A stretch of DNA of 64,000 nt, taken from positions 1 through 64,000 of the forward strand of contig JAPPLW010000050.1 of NCBI GenBank assembly GCA_028819345.1, read 5' to 3'. Each line of letters begins with the position of its first letter. Within the stretch, counting starts at the first letter, position 1. Below are positions 38,491-48,251 of the stretch, one piece after another. This DNA is from a bacterium (lineage in GTDB: Bacteria > Actinomycetota > Acidimicrobiia > Spongiisociales > ZC4RG35). The notes under the pieces are model-generated. The model was given only the letters and a program-made list of their open reading frames with translations, did no database searches and was not told where the DNA came from. The translations under genes and the position numbers were made by a program.

Positions 38491-39681
38491 TTGGACAACA
38501 ACCCAAGCGAGCCCGCCACCGAGGAGGTGTGGGCCGCATTGCGCGGGGTGATCGACCCCGAACTCGGGGACAACATAGTCGACTTGGGCATGGTCGCCTC
38601 GGTGGAGGCCACCCCTCAGGGGACCGTGACCATCGGGTTGGCTCTCACCATCGCCGAGTGTCCTCTGCGGGACCAGATCGAGGGCGACACCCGGCGGAGG
38701 GCGCTGTCCCTGCCGGGTGTGGATCAGGTTGTTGTGCACACGACTGCCATGACCAAGAGGCAGCGGGCCGACCTGATGTCAAGAGCCAGGGAGAAAGCCA
38801 GAGACCGAGCCGAGCCGACCCAGGTGGCGCCAACCACCCGAGTAATCGCGGTCAGTTCGGGAAAAGGGGGCGTGGGAAAGTCATCGGTAAGCGTGAATCT
38901 GGCTGTCGCCATCAAGAACCTCGGGTTTCGGGTCGGCCTGATGGATGCCGACATCTGGGGCTTCTCGGTTCCCCGCTTGCTGGGGATCGATACCCGGATG
39001 GAAGCCGACGACGTCACCAGGCTGATAATCCCGGTTGAGGCTCATGGATTGAAGGTGGTATCGACCGGGCTGATCATCGACTCGGAGGAGACAGCCCTGA
39101 TGTGGCGGGGGTTGATGCTCGCCAAGGCATTGGAGCAGTTCCTGAAACAGGTCGACTGGGGAGAATTGGATTATCTGGTGATCGACATGCCCCCCGGCAC
39201 CGGTGATATCCAGATGGCGCTCTCCCGCATGCTCCCCCAGGCGGAGATGGTGGTGGTCACCACCCCCCAGCGGGCGTCACAGAAAGTGGCGGCCCGGATT
39301 GCGGACATGGCCCGGCGGTCCCACATGCCCATCGTGGGTGTAATAGAGAACATGTCGGGTTTCGATTGCGGTCATGGAGCGGTCCACCACCTGTTCGGCC
39401 GGGGAGGTGGTCAAGAGTTGGCCGACGGGATAGGAGTACCGCTGCTGGCGCAGGTGCCCCTGGACATGAGGGTGGTGGAAGGAGGAGACCGTGGTTGCCC
39501 GGTGGCCGCGGAGACGCCCCTCGACGGCGCCGCCCTGGCCTTTGTGGAGACCGCCGAACTCTTGGTGCAGTTGGTCCCGCCGGCCCAGGACGAGACTTGC
39601 ACAGGTCGGTTGGCCAAGCTCCTGGAAGGCCTTGCCCAGTCCGGACAGGACTGGGACTCCCTGGCGGCCCTTACTCCCTAG
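38491..39681 (+). CDS. mrp: Mrp/NBP35-family iron-sulfur carrier ATPase
   Basis: IAVSSGKGGVGKSSVSVNLAVAIKNLGFRVGLMDADIWGFSVPRLLG; N-terminal DUF59-like VWAALRGVIDPELGDNIVDLGMV. Confidence 0.93.
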   Translation: MDNNPSEPATEEVWAALRGVIDPELGDNIVDLGMVASVEATPQGTVTIGLALTIAECPLRDQIEGDTRRRALSLPGVDQVVVHTTAMTKRQRADLMSRAREKARDRAEPTQVAPTTRVIAVSSGKGGVGKSSVSVNLAVAIKNLGFRVGLMDADIWGFSVPRLLGIDTRMEADDVTRLIIPVEAHGLKVVSTGLIIDSEETALMWRGLMLAKALEQFLKQVDWGELDYLVIDMPPGTGDIQMALSRMLPQAEMVVVTTPQRASQKVAARIADMARRSHMPIVGVIENMSGFDCGHGAVHHLFGRGGGQELADGIGVPLLAQVPLDMRVVEGGDRGCPVAAETPLDGAALAFVETAELLVQLVPPAQDETCTGRLAKLLEGLAQSGQDWDSLAALTP

Positions 39682-39701
39682 CACCATTCGATCCGCTCGG
39701 G

Positions 39702-40985
39702 CTACTCGCAAGCCTGGAGCGCAAGCGGGTAGGGGTTCACGGCCCTGCCGCCCCCCGGGTGATACTCGAAGTGGAGGTGGGGGATGTAGTCGGGGGAGTT
39801 GCCGCTGGTGCCCACGTACCCGATGAGATCTCCCTGGGACACCCTTTTGCCGGTGCCGATTCCGGGGCCGAAATCTTCCAGGTGGGCGTAGTAGTACTCG
39901 TCTCCCCAGGGGGCTCGCAGCCATATGAAGAGGCCTCCCAGGCCTCCCACGTCGACCCGGAACAGGACACCCTCATGGATGGCTCTCACCGGGGTCCCCC
40001 TTTCGGCCAGGAGGTCCACGCCCTGGTGAGTACGACCCCCGGAGCGGGGAGCGCCCCAGGTGTCCACGAAAGTGTTGGGCTCATCTACGGGGCAGACTCC
40101 GTTGTAGTCATAGCCGTCGGACGGCCTCGTGGTGGGTGTGGTGGGCCTGGTTGTCGTGGTTGTCGTGGTGGGTGGTCGGGTTGTGGTTGTAGTCGTAGTG
40201 GTGGTTGTGGTGGGCCTGGTTGTCGTGGTTGTCGTGGTTGTGGTGGGCCTGGTTGTCGTGGTTGTGGTGGTGGGTGGTCGGGTTGTGGTTGTGGTGGGCC
40301 TCGTGGTAGTTGTGGTAGTTGTGGTAGGTCGGGTCGTCGTGGTCGTAGTGGTGGTTGTTATGGGCCTGGTTGTCGTGGTGGTGGGAACAGACTCGGTTTG
40401 TTCACTGTCCAGCGCCTCCAGCAGGGCGAGTTCCTGCTGAGCCGCTTCCAGGCTCTCGATCAACTGTGAGAAGAGCGTTTCCTGCTCTCCTCTGATTTCG
40501 TCCAGTTCCACAAGGTGGGACTGGTGCTCTGTCTGCTGGCGAGCCAGTTCCTGGGTGACGCTCCGGTAGTGGTTCAGGATCTCCTCCTCATCACCCCCGA
40601 CGGCTTGCAAATAGCCAACTCCCGCCTCGAATCTCTCCGGACTCTCCACCATCAACAGGCTCACAGACTTGCCGGTTGTCAGGTCCATGTAGAGACGCAC
40701 CGCCCATTGCTCCAGGGATGACTGGGCCAGCCACAGATCCGACTCTGCTTGCCTGAGAGCGTCCTCGGTGGCGGCCAGCCGCTCTTCCGCGAGCACCTGG
40801 GCGACCCAGGTGTCCTCCAGGGCGCGGGCCAGTTCTTCCTGCTGGGCCTGAAGGTCGGCCACCCGTTGGCGGGCAGTGTCCACCTCGTCGGTCTGGGCCC
40901 CGATGGCCGGGATGTTCACCATGGTTAGAACCGCCGCCCCCAGCACTCCTGCAATCAACCCGCCCCGCCGCGCCTTGGGGATCAT
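39702..40985 (-). CDS. Secreted M23-family peptidase with coiled coil and Thr/Arg/Pro repeat linker
   Basis: Signal-like N-terminus, QRVADLQAQQEELARALED, (T)nRP repeats, GRTHQGVDLLAERGTPVRAIHEGVLF...SPDYIPHLHFEYHPGG. Confidence 0.88.
   Translation of the reverse strand: MIPKARRGGLIAGVLGAAVLTMVNIPAIGAQTDEVDTARQRVADLQAQQEELARALEDTWVAQVLAEERLAATEDALRQAESDLWLAQSSLEQWAVRLYMDLTTGKSVSLLMVESPERFEAGVGYLQAVGGDEEEILNHYRSVTQELARQQTEHQSHLVELDEIRGEQETLFSQLIESLEAAQQELALLEALDSEQTESVPTTTTTRPITTTTTTTTTRPTTTTTTTTRPTTTTTRPPTTTTTTTRPTTTTTTTTTRPTTTTTTTTTTTRPPTTTTTTTRPTTPTTRPSDGYDYNGVCPVDEPNTFVDTWGAPRSGGRTHQGVDLLAERGTPVRAIHEGVLFRVDVGGLGGLFIWLRAPWGDEYYYAHLEDFGPGIGTGKRVSQGDLIGYVGTSGNSPDYIPHLHFEYHPGGGRAVNPYPLALQACE
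40120..40390 (-). repeat. Degenerate tandem repeat encoding (T)5-11-RP units
   Basis: gtggttgtcgtggt/gggcctggttgtcgtggttg units; translation TTTTTTTTRPTTTTTRPPTTTTTTTRP... Confidence 0.85.
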
Positions 40986-41764
40986 GAGCCTTCCGGCAAC
41001 CCCACGGGAGCGTCTCTTCGGGTGAGGCCTTCGAACCGGACCGCTCCCTCGGCAGCAAGCTTCTGAAGGTGGGCGCCCACCGAGTGGACGGCCAGTTCGT
41101 GAAGAGCCGGATCCACCTCTCTGTAGACGTCTTCCACGACCTCCCCCACCGTCCGGCATCCGGAAACGACCGCCGCGAGTATCTCTTGTTCGCGCCGGCG
41201 GCGATGGGCGATGTACCACGAGATGACTTCGGCGGGATGGTCTATCTCCTCCCCATGACCGGGGTAGAGGCGATCCAGGTTCAGGTCTGTCAACTTGTGT
41301 AGGGAATCCATATAGGACGTGGCGTCCGTGATGAGCACCGAAGAGCCTCCCATGATGTGATCTCCGGTGAATAGCACTTCGCCGCTGAGGAAGCAGAGGT
41401 GGTCGTCGGAATGGCCGGGGGTGTGGATCGCATGCAGCGCGGTGGCGCCCACTTCGACCACCTCCCCGTTGGTGAGGCGATGGTCGGGCAGGAATCCCGG
41501 CCCCGCCTCGTATCCCATTGCCGGGACTTCGAACCATCGCGCCAAGGGGTTCGCCAGAGGTGCATGATCGGGATGGGTATGGGTGACGATCACGGCTCGG
41601 ACATCCAGCCCCTCGCAGGCGGCTATCAGAGCTTTCCGATGTGTAGCTTCTATGGGTCCCGGATCTAGGACAACCGCTTCACCCCTGTCTTCTATCAGGT
41701 AGCTGTTGGTGCCCGGCCCGGTGAAGAGGCCGGGGTTGGGCGCCAGGACCCGCTGCACCTTCAT
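40982..41764 (-). CDS. MBL-fold hydrolase (LACTB2-like)
   Basis: VTHTHPDHAPLANPLA, HTPGHSDDHLCF, FTGDHIMGGSSVLI, LYPGHGEEI. Confidence 0.9.
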   Translation of the reverse strand: MKVQRVLAPNPGLFTGPGTNSYLIEDRGEAVVLDPGPIEATHRKALIAACEGLDVRAVIVTHTHPDHAPLANPLARWFEVPAMGYEAGPGFLPDHRLTNGEVVEVGATALHAIHTPGHSDDHLCFLSGEVLFTGDHIMGGSSVLITDATSYMDSLHKLTDLNLDRLYPGHGEEIDHPAEVISWYIAHRRRREQEILAAVVSGCRTVGEVVEDVYREVDPALHELAVHSVGAHLQKLAAEGAVRFEGLTRRDAPVGLPEGS

Positions 41765-42501
41765 TCGGCTTCCCCATAGCCGGGATCGCCGGGCAGCAGG
41801 GGTTCCGGCCTTCCTCGTCGCATCACCAGCCTGGGAAGGACCGGCGTCACGTCGCCGGTTTCGTCCACGGACTCCCAGGCCTCCCGTGACGTGTGGAAAC
41901 CGGCCAGGTACTCCAAGGTCTTCTCGGTAGGCAGGATCATCTCCCATTCCCCCCGCCGCCGCCGGCTGAGGGCTCGGCGCGGTTCCACCCACACCGCCTC
42001 CGTCAGTTCCGCCTCGGCCAGCGTCAGCGGCTCGTCTCCCTCAACCCTGGCCAGGTAGAAGCGGGCATCGAAACGCTGCGGCGCCTCCTTCGGGGTCACC
42101 CAGTTGGACAGGTAGCGAAGTCGCCCTGCGTCGAAGCGGGCTCGGCGGCCGGAAACCCACCGGTAAATCTCTTCGCCCCGCAAGGGCTTCGGAGGAGGAT
42201 CGATGGGCCGGTCGGTCAGATAAATCCCCACCTCCTCGGCGGTCTCCCTCAGACCTGCCGCCAGCCAACCGGCCTCACCCGCCAGAGTCCCTACCAGGAC
42301 TTCTTCGGCCAGGGGGCTGAGGTCCACCGGGTCCACCACCCCGCCGGGAAAGACGAACATCCCGCCGAACACCGCCGATCGGGATCTCCGCACCATCAGG
42401 ACCTCCAAATGGCCTGCGCGATCCGCCAGCAGCAGGACGGTGGAACTGGGGAGTGGGGATACGGATCGGAGACCGGGACGGCTAGGAAGGACCGATGTCA
42501 T
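41761..42501 (-). CDS. NUDIX hydrolase
   Basis: GGMFVFPGGVVDP...GWLAAGLRETAEEVGIYL. Confidence 0.87.
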   Translation of the reverse strand: MTSVLPSRPGLRSVSPLPSSTVLLLADRAGHLEVLMVRRSRSAVFGGMFVFPGGVVDPVDLSPLAEEVLVGTLAGEAGWLAAGLRETAEEVGIYLTDRPIDPPPKPLRGEEIYRWVSGRRARFDAGRLRYLSNWVTPKEAPQRFDARFYLARVEGDEPLTLAEAELTEAVWVEPRRALSRRRRGEWEMILPTEKTLEYLAGFHTSREAWESVDETGDVTPVLPRLVMRRGRPEPLLPGDPGYGEAE

Positions 42502-42880
42502 ATATCCCCTCGTCACGGTTGGTGAAGGTCGCAAAGAACCTCTTCCTGGTAATGGAGGGAATGAGCAGTGACCTGACCGCGGGAACCATCAGCAACAGGC
42601 CAACCGCGTCCGTGAGGATCCCGGGGGTGATCATAAGGGCCCCTCCCACCAGGACCATTATCCCTCCGAGAATCTCTTCGGCGGGGATCTCGCCCCGGGC
42701 CAATCGCGCCTGCGCCGATCTAAACACGCCCGCCCCCTGTCTCTTCATCACCACTGCCCCCAGCATGCCGGTGGCGACTATCAGGCCCAGGGTGTTCACC
42801 AGCCCTATCCGATTCTCAACCACGGACAGCACGTACAGTTCCACCAGGGGAACTCCCACGAAAACCAGCAAGCGCCACAT
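42482..42880 (-). CDS. fxsA: FxsA family membrane protein
   Basis: PLVELYVLSVVENRIGLVNTLGLIVATGMLGAVVMKRQG...MLVGGALMITPGILTDAVGLLLMVP. Confidence 0.85.
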   Translation of the reverse strand: MWRLLVFVGVPLVELYVLSVVENRIGLVNTLGLIVATGMLGAVVMKRQGAGVFRSAQARLARGEIPAEEILGGIMVLVGGALMITPGILTDAVGLLLMVPAVRSLLIPSITRKRFFATFTNRDEGIYDIGPS

Positions 42881-42940
42881 GGCGAGTAACGATACCTCCG
42901 TTGCGGGAAGCCGGACCGCCGCGCCGGTAGCCTTCCGCAG

Positions 42941-44272
42941 ATGCAGAAGCGGAGGCTCCCGTCGGTGGACCGCTTGGCCGGTTCCCTGTATGACGGGTGT
43001 CTGCCTCGCAGTCTGGTTGTCCAGGTGGCCCGGGATGCGATAGAGAACGCCCGCCGGGGAGAGGGAGGCGTCAAGGTCGAGGACGAGGCGATGCGGGTTC
43101 TCGACGAGTTGAAGCGTCGCCGGCCGCTCCGCGTCATCAACGCCACAGGCGTGCTGCTGCACACCAACCTGGGTCGGGCTCCGTGGCACCAGGACTCCGC
43201 CCGGATGGCGACGGAGACGGCGGTCGGCTATGCCAACACCGAGTTGGATCTCACCACCGGCGACCGGGGAGGGCGGGCCGGATATCTTCATCGCCTGCTT
43301 TCGCTGATCACGGGTGCGGAGGCTGCCCTGGTGGTGAACAACAACGCGGGCGGCTTGCTGCTGTCCCTCATGGCGCTGGCGCCAGAGAAGCAGGTACCGG
43401 TCTCACGGTCCGAATTGATCGAGATCGGGGGCGCCTACCGGCTTCCGGAGCTAATGGCCGTCTCGGGCGCACGACTGGTGGAGGTGGGCACCACCAATCG
43501 CACCCGGCCCGAGGATTACCGGCGGGCGTTGTCTCCCGAGACAGCGCTTCTGTTGAAGGTCCACCCCTCCAACTACCGCATAGTGGGCTTCTCGGAAGAG
43601 GCCACCCTTCCCGAACTCTCCCAGATTGCCGCATCAGCCGGGATCCCGCTGGTTTTCGATGCGGGGAGCGGGTTGGTCGATGAGAGGGTTCCCTGGTGGG
43701 CGGGACCGCCCCCTTCCTGGCTTTCCGACGAGCCGGGTGTGGTGCAGAGCCTGGAGAAGGGGGCGGACCTGGTGCTCTTCTCAGGCGACAAACTGTTCGG
43801 CGGTCCCCAGGCGGGGGTGATCGTCGGGAGAGAGGAGTTGGTCTCCCGGTTGCGGCGTCACCCGGCGGCCCGAGCCCTCCGGATAGACGGCGCCACCACC
43901 TCCGCGTTGGTGGCCACTGCCGAGGCTTACGCCGACGGGCGAGCGGGGGATCTCCCCTTTTGGCAAATGGCCGGTCTCGACCGGACGGTCCTGGAGGAGC
44001 GGGCCCGCCGGGTGATCGAGGCGGGGCAATTTGAGGCCGACATCGAAGAAGGAGGCGCCACCCCGGGAGCGGGGAGCGTGCCCGGGTCAACGATTCCCGG
44101 TCCGGTGATGGCGATCAGGGGACAGGCCGACCAGATGTTCTCCCGGTTACTGAGTGGGGATCCCCCGGTGGTTGCCCGCCGGGAGCGGGGGCGGCTGAAG
44201 GTGGACTTACGCACCGTTTTCCCCTCCGACGACGAGGTGGTGGCCCGGGCCCTGCGGGCAGCATGCCGGTAG
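42941..44272 (+). CDS. selA: L-seryl-tRNA(Sec) selenium transferase
   Basis: RVINATGVLLHTNLGRAPW, AALVVNNNAGGLLLSLMALA, LVLFSGDKLFGGPQAGVIVGR. Confidence 0.95.
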   Translation: MQKRRLPSVDRLAGSLYDGCLPRSLVVQVARDAIENARRGEGGVKVEDEAMRVLDELKRRRPLRVINATGVLLHTNLGRAPWHQDSARMATETAVGYANTELDLTTGDRGGRAGYLHRLLSLITGAEAALVVNNNAGGLLLSLMALAPEKQVPVSRSELIEIGGAYRLPELMAVSGARLVEVGTTNRTRPEDYRRALSPETALLLKVHPSNYRIVGFSEEATLPELSQIAASAGIPLVFDAGSGLVDERVPWWAGPPPSWLSDEPGVVQSLEKGADLVLFSGDKLFGGPQAGVIVGREELVSRLRRHPAARALRIDGATTSALVATAEAYADGRAGDLPFWQMAGLDRTVLEERARRVIEAGQFEADIEEGGATPGAGSVPGSTIPGPVMAIRGQADQMFSRLLSGDPPVVARRERGRLKVDLRTVFPSDDEVVARALRAACR

Positions 44273-46062
44273 TAGGGACGGCCGGCCATGTGGACCATGG
44301 CAAATCCACTCTTGTCGCCGCCCTGACGGGGATCAACCCGGATCGTTGGGCGGAGGAACGCCGTCGGGGTCTCACCATCGATCTGGGGTTCGCGTGGGCG
44401 AACCTGCCGGATGGGCAGAGGGTTTCATTTGTGGACGTCCCCGGTCACGAGCGCTTCATCAAGAACATGCTGGCCGGCATAGAAGCCATAGACGCCGCCT
44501 TGCTCCTGGTAGCGGCCAACGAGGGTTGGATGCCGCAGTCCGAAGAGCACCTGGCCGTGCTCGACCTGCTGGAGGTGACGCGCGGAGTGGTGGCTCTGAC
44601 CAAGACGGACCTGGTGGACTCCGAACTCGCTTCCCTGGTGGAAATGGAGATCGCGGAGAAACTATCCGGCACCGCGGCGGCCGGTTGGCCGGTGATCAGG
44701 GTGTCGGTTCCACACGGCCTCGGGTTGGATGAGGTTGCCGCCAACCTCTCGGCGGCGCTGGCCGGGTACTCGCCGGAAGACTTGGGACGGCCCCGGATGT
44801 GGATCGATCGCACTTTTAGCATCAGGGGCGCAGGGACGGTGGTGACCGGCACGTTGCTGGACGGAGGTTTGTCGGTGGGGGACCGGGTCGAAGTATGGCC
44901 CGAACAGGTGACGGCTCGGATCAGGGGCATTGAATCCCACGGGGAGGCGCTGCCCCGAGTCGGTCCGGGATGGAGAGTGGCGGCTAATCTCGCCGGTCTC
45001 GGTCGCCACACGCCGGAAAGGGGGAGCATGCTCACCGCGCCGGGGCAGTGGCGGTCCACCGACTCGGCTTTGGCGATAGTGCATCCGGCCCGCTACGTAG
45101 TGGGGGGGTTGCCCCGCAAGGGGGCATATCACCTGCACGTCGGAAGCGGCGCATGGCCGGTCCGGTTCACACCCCTGGAGAAGAGTCCGGGTCCGGTGCT
45201 TGCCCACCTTCAACCGGCTGAGCCCCTGGGGCTGGTGATGGGAGACAGGTTCATCCTGCGCGAGACGGGACGGCGGATGGTGGTGGGAGGCGGTCGGATA
45301 GTGGATCCTGAGGCTCCCCCCACAATGGCGAGGCGTCTTGTGGCCGGAGCCCGGTTGGCAGAACTGGTCGGTTCCCCGCCCCACCACCAGGCCGAAGGCC
45401 TCCTGGAGGTGCGCGGAAAGGCGTCGCTGGACCAACTGGCGGCGCACACCCGGGGTGGCGTCCCCCACCGGGGCATGAAAGCGGCCGGCATGGTGATCTC
45501 GGACCGGTTGGCCGAGTCACTCAAGGCCAGGTTGGAGACCATCGTGGAGCGACATCATCGGGAGAACCCCTTCCAACTGGGTATGCCGACGGCAAGCGCC
45601 GCGTCGGAGTTGGGGATAGGACAGGCCCTGCTGGTCAAGCTGACCGACTCCCACCCGAGGATCCTGGCGGAGGGGACAGTGGTACGTGATCCAGAGGCCC
45701 AGGGGGATCTCGATCCTGCCGAGGCGCCGGCCTGGGTCGAAGCTCGCAGGCGGCTGTCGGAGGGTGGCCTGCTGACGCCCGATCCGGCGTCACTCGGCTT
45801 GGACGAGGACTTGGCCCATGCCCTCCAGCGTGCCGGTCTGATAGTTAGGATCAGCCCCTCGATCTGCTATCTCCCCGAACAGGTGGAGATGCTATTGCAC
45901 ACCGCCGGGAGCCTCTCCCAGCCCTTTACCGTCAGCGCCTTCAGGGAGGCGGCGGGATTGTCCCGCAAGTACGCTGTTCCCTTCCTGGAATGGGCCGACC
46001 GCCACGGTATTACCCGCCGCCGGGGCGACTTACGCCATCTGGTGGAGCGGGTGGGGGATTGA
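44263..46062 (+). CDS. selB: Selenocysteine-specific translation elongation factor
   Basis: VVGTAGHVDHGKSTLVAALTGINPDRWAEERRRGLTIDLGFAW, DVPGHERFIKNMLAG; C-terminal winged-helix region; overlaps selA. Confidence 0.95.
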   Translation: MPVVGTAGHVDHGKSTLVAALTGINPDRWAEERRRGLTIDLGFAWANLPDGQRVSFVDVPGHERFIKNMLAGIEAIDAALLLVAANEGWMPQSEEHLAVLDLLEVTRGVVALTKTDLVDSELASLVEMEIAEKLSGTAAAGWPVIRVSVPHGLGLDEVAANLSAALAGYSPEDLGRPRMWIDRTFSIRGAGTVVTGTLLDGGLSVGDRVEVWPEQVTARIRGIESHGEALPRVGPGWRVAANLAGLGRHTPERGSMLTAPGQWRSTDSALAIVHPARYVVGGLPRKGAYHLHVGSGAWPVRFTPLEKSPGPVLAHLQPAEPLGLVMGDRFILRETGRRMVVGGGRIVDPEAPPTMARRLVAGARLAELVGSPPHHQAEGLLEVRGKASLDQLAAHTRGGVPHRGMKAAGMVISDRLAESLKARLETIVERHHRENPFQLGMPTASAASELGIGQALLVKLTDSHPRILAEGTVVRDPEAQGDLDPAEAPAWVEARRRLSEGGLLTPDPASLGLDEDLAHALQRAGLIVRISPSICYLPEQVEMLLHTAGSLSQPFTVSAFREAAGLSRKYAVPFLEWADRHGITRRRGDLRHLVERVGD

Positions 46063-46100
46063 CTCGACTGCCATGCGGGTCGATCCCGGGACCATCGGTC

Positions 46101-46508
46101 TCATGTCCAAACTGTGACGATGACCGCCATGATTGCGTGACCGAGGATGCCGAGCCCTCCATTCACCAGCACCAGATCGGTTGGGCGGCCCTCGAAGGCT
46201 GCATTGACCCAGGCCTGGGCCCCTACGAACGCGACGCCAGTGAGCAGGCCAAGAACCAGGCCTTCGCCCACCGAAGAAGCGCCGACTCCCCGGGCGATCA
46301 CGGCCAGAACCATGGCCATCACGAAGTAAGCCACCAGCGTCCCTATGAAGATCCCGGGGTTGGGCGAGGCCTTGGACGGGTCTACACCGGCAGCTTTAAT
46401 CCATCTGTTGCCCAGAATCTTCGGCTGGTACCACAGCGCCCCCGCTGCGAAGAACGCCACGGCAGCCACCAAGATCGCCAGCCAGTTCAAGTCACTGAAG
46501 GAAACCAT
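46101..46508 (-). CDS. DUF1761-like membrane protein
   Basis: LNWLAILVAAVAFFAAGALWYQPKILGNRWIKAAG. Confidence 0.8.
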   Translation of the reverse strand: MVSFSDLNWLAILVAAVAFFAAGALWYQPKILGNRWIKAAGVDPSKASPNPGIFIGTLVAYFVMAMVLAVIARGVGASSVGEGLVLGLLTGVAFVGAQAWVNAAFEGRPTDLVLVNGGLGILGHAIMAVIVTVWT

Positions 46509-46520
46509 GTGCTCTTCCGG

Positions 46521-46769
46521 CTAGCTTGCGATCCGGGCAAGGATCAGGTTTCGTTCCGACTCGTTGAGCCCACCCCATATGCCGTAGGGCTCCTTGAGGG
46601 CCAGGGCGTACTGCCGACAGGGGACTATGACCCTGCACCGTCCACAGATGGCTTTGGCGCGGCTCTCACGCCGCTCTTTCTCGTCCTTCTTCTCCGAAGT
46701 GCTGGGTGGAAAGAAGAGGCTTGATCTGACTCCCTTGCACAGGGCCTGACCCTGCCAGTTGGTGCCCAT
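46521..46769 (-). CDS. WhiB-family Fe-S transcriptional regulator
   Basis: ALCKG...AKAICGRCRVIVPCRQYALALKEPYGIWGGLNESER. Confidence 0.9.
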   Translation of the reverse strand: MGTNWQGQALCKGVRSSLFFPPSTSEKKDEKERRESRAKAICGRCRVIVPCRQYALALKEPYGIWGGLNESERNLILARIAS

Positions 46770-46850
46770 GCCCGCCATACGAACCTCCATACCGCTTCCG
46801 CTCAAAATGTAGAACATAGGCCCCGGATCGGCCGATGTCAAGAAATTTCT

Positions 46851-48179
46851 CTAAGAAATCTCCGTCGGCCCCACTTCCAACGTATCCCCCTCCACGCCCA
46901 CCACCTCGATCGGATCCCCCGCCCCGACGGCCGCTGCCCGGTGAGAGGTTGCCTTCCATCTCCCTCCTTCAACCTCCACCACTCCGTCGGGGCCGAGGTC
47001 GGTGACGGCGCTGCCGCGCTTGCCGACCATGCCCTCTCTTCCCAGTCCTGGGGCGCTGAACCGTACCCGGGCCACGGTCGGCATGGCCAGGAGGAAGAAG
47101 AAGGCCACGCCCGCCACGGTAAGGGCCCATCCGGCCCACCCCAGGGTGATCTGGGGGGCGGCGTCGAAGAGATAGACGCCTGAGACCGCTACCGCTCCCA
47201 TGCCCGCGGCGGAAAGGAGCAGCACGCCTCCCCGTTGATATGAGAAGGCAAGCAGCCATACTCCCCCCAGCATCAGCGCAAACGCCCACCAGCGGAGCGG
47301 AAGCGCTGCCGGTCCATAGGCGCCCAACGCCAGGGAGACGGCTGCTACGGCCGCCGCCACTCCCGGACCGACCGCGAAGAACTCGAAGACCGCGATTGTC
47401 AGACCGGCCATCAGAAAGAAGAAGGCCACTTCGGGTCGGGTGGACAGTCCAACCAACTGCGTCCACAGTCCCGGTCGGCGGAGGACGGTCTGGAGAACGG
47501 TTACACCCTCGGCGCCATCCTCGGCCGCAAAGGGACGGGTGGTGGAGAGGGTTACCGTCTCTCCACCAAGCTGCAGGGTGGTCTTGTCCAGAAGTTGCAG
47601 GAGCTGGCGCGGCGAGGCGGTCTGGGAGGAGGACAGGTCGATCAGCCCGGGGACGGGCCCATCGACCTCGACAGTCCCGGATCCGCCGGTGTAGGACCCA
47701 TCCAGGGGCGGCGAACCGGCCGCCTCGCCGACCAGGGTCGGCTGCCAATGGCCGACCTCAACACCGGGGGCGGCGGCTCGGATGGGGGCGAGGGAGACCA
47801 GTTGGGCGGCTCCTCCGTAGGCCACCGCCGGAGCGGGCCCAACCCACGCGCCCAGCGGCAGAGGCGGGTTGCGGACCACCTCACCCAACTCTGCGAAGAG
47901 TTCGGCGTCGGCCACCACTCCCGGAGAGTCGATCATCAGGATCACCAGCTCCACTCTCCCCTGGCTCTCGTTGCCCGGCCGCCGGGATCGGGCGGCATCG
48001 TCGATGGTGTCGAGTATGAAGTGAGCGGTGGCGTCATGGATGGCGCCTTCCACAGCCACCAGTTCGATGGTGGTGAGGGGAGGCTGGGCTACCGCGAGGT
48101 AAGCGGGAATCAGGAGAGCCCAGAGGGCCGCTGTGCCAGCCAGAATCCGGCTGGCCCGCACAGGGATTCTTGGGATCAC
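46851..48179 (-). CDS. NfeD-family membrane protein (ClpP-like N-terminus)
   Basis: HDATAHFILDTIDDAARSR..., multi-TM middle, C-terminal OB-like VGKRGSAVTDLGPDGVVEVEGGRWKATS. Confidence 0.83.
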   Translation of the reverse strand: MIPRIPVRASRILAGTAALWALLIPAYLAVAQPPLTTIELVAVEGAIHDATAHFILDTIDDAARSRRPGNESQGRVELVILMIDSPGVVADAELFAELGEVVRNPPLPLGAWVGPAPAVAYGGAAQLVSLAPIRAAAPGVEVGHWQPTLVGEAAGSPPLDGSYTGGSGTVEVDGPVPGLIDLSSSQTASPRQLLQLLDKTTLQLGGETVTLSTTRPFAAEDGAEGVTVLQTVLRRPGLWTQLVGLSTRPEVAFFFLMAGLTIAVFEFFAVGPGVAAAVAAVSLALGAYGPAALPLRWWAFALMLGGVWLLAFSYQRGGVLLLSAAGMGAVAVSGVYLFDAAPQITLGWAGWALTVAGVAFFFLLAMPTVARVRFSAPGLGREGMVGKRGSAVTDLGPDGVVEVEGGRWKATSHRAAAVGAGDPIEVVGVEGDTLEVGPTEIS

Positions 48180-48251
48180 GGCGGGGGTCCGGCAGCCGGC
48201 CCGGTAACGGGGAGACGGTCGCTGCCCGGAACGGGTACTCTCTTATCGCAA

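Noticed and set aside
40120-40390. Repeats here considered as a CRISPR array
   Set aside because: Units are in-frame Thr/Arg/Pro codons of a secreted peptidase with no unique spacers; no CRISPR-like repeat-spacer pattern or cas gene was noticed in the window.
42881-42940. Looked for selC (tRNA-Sec) beside selAB
   Set aside because: No long-variable-arm tRNA with UCA anticodon could be folded by eye here or just after selB.
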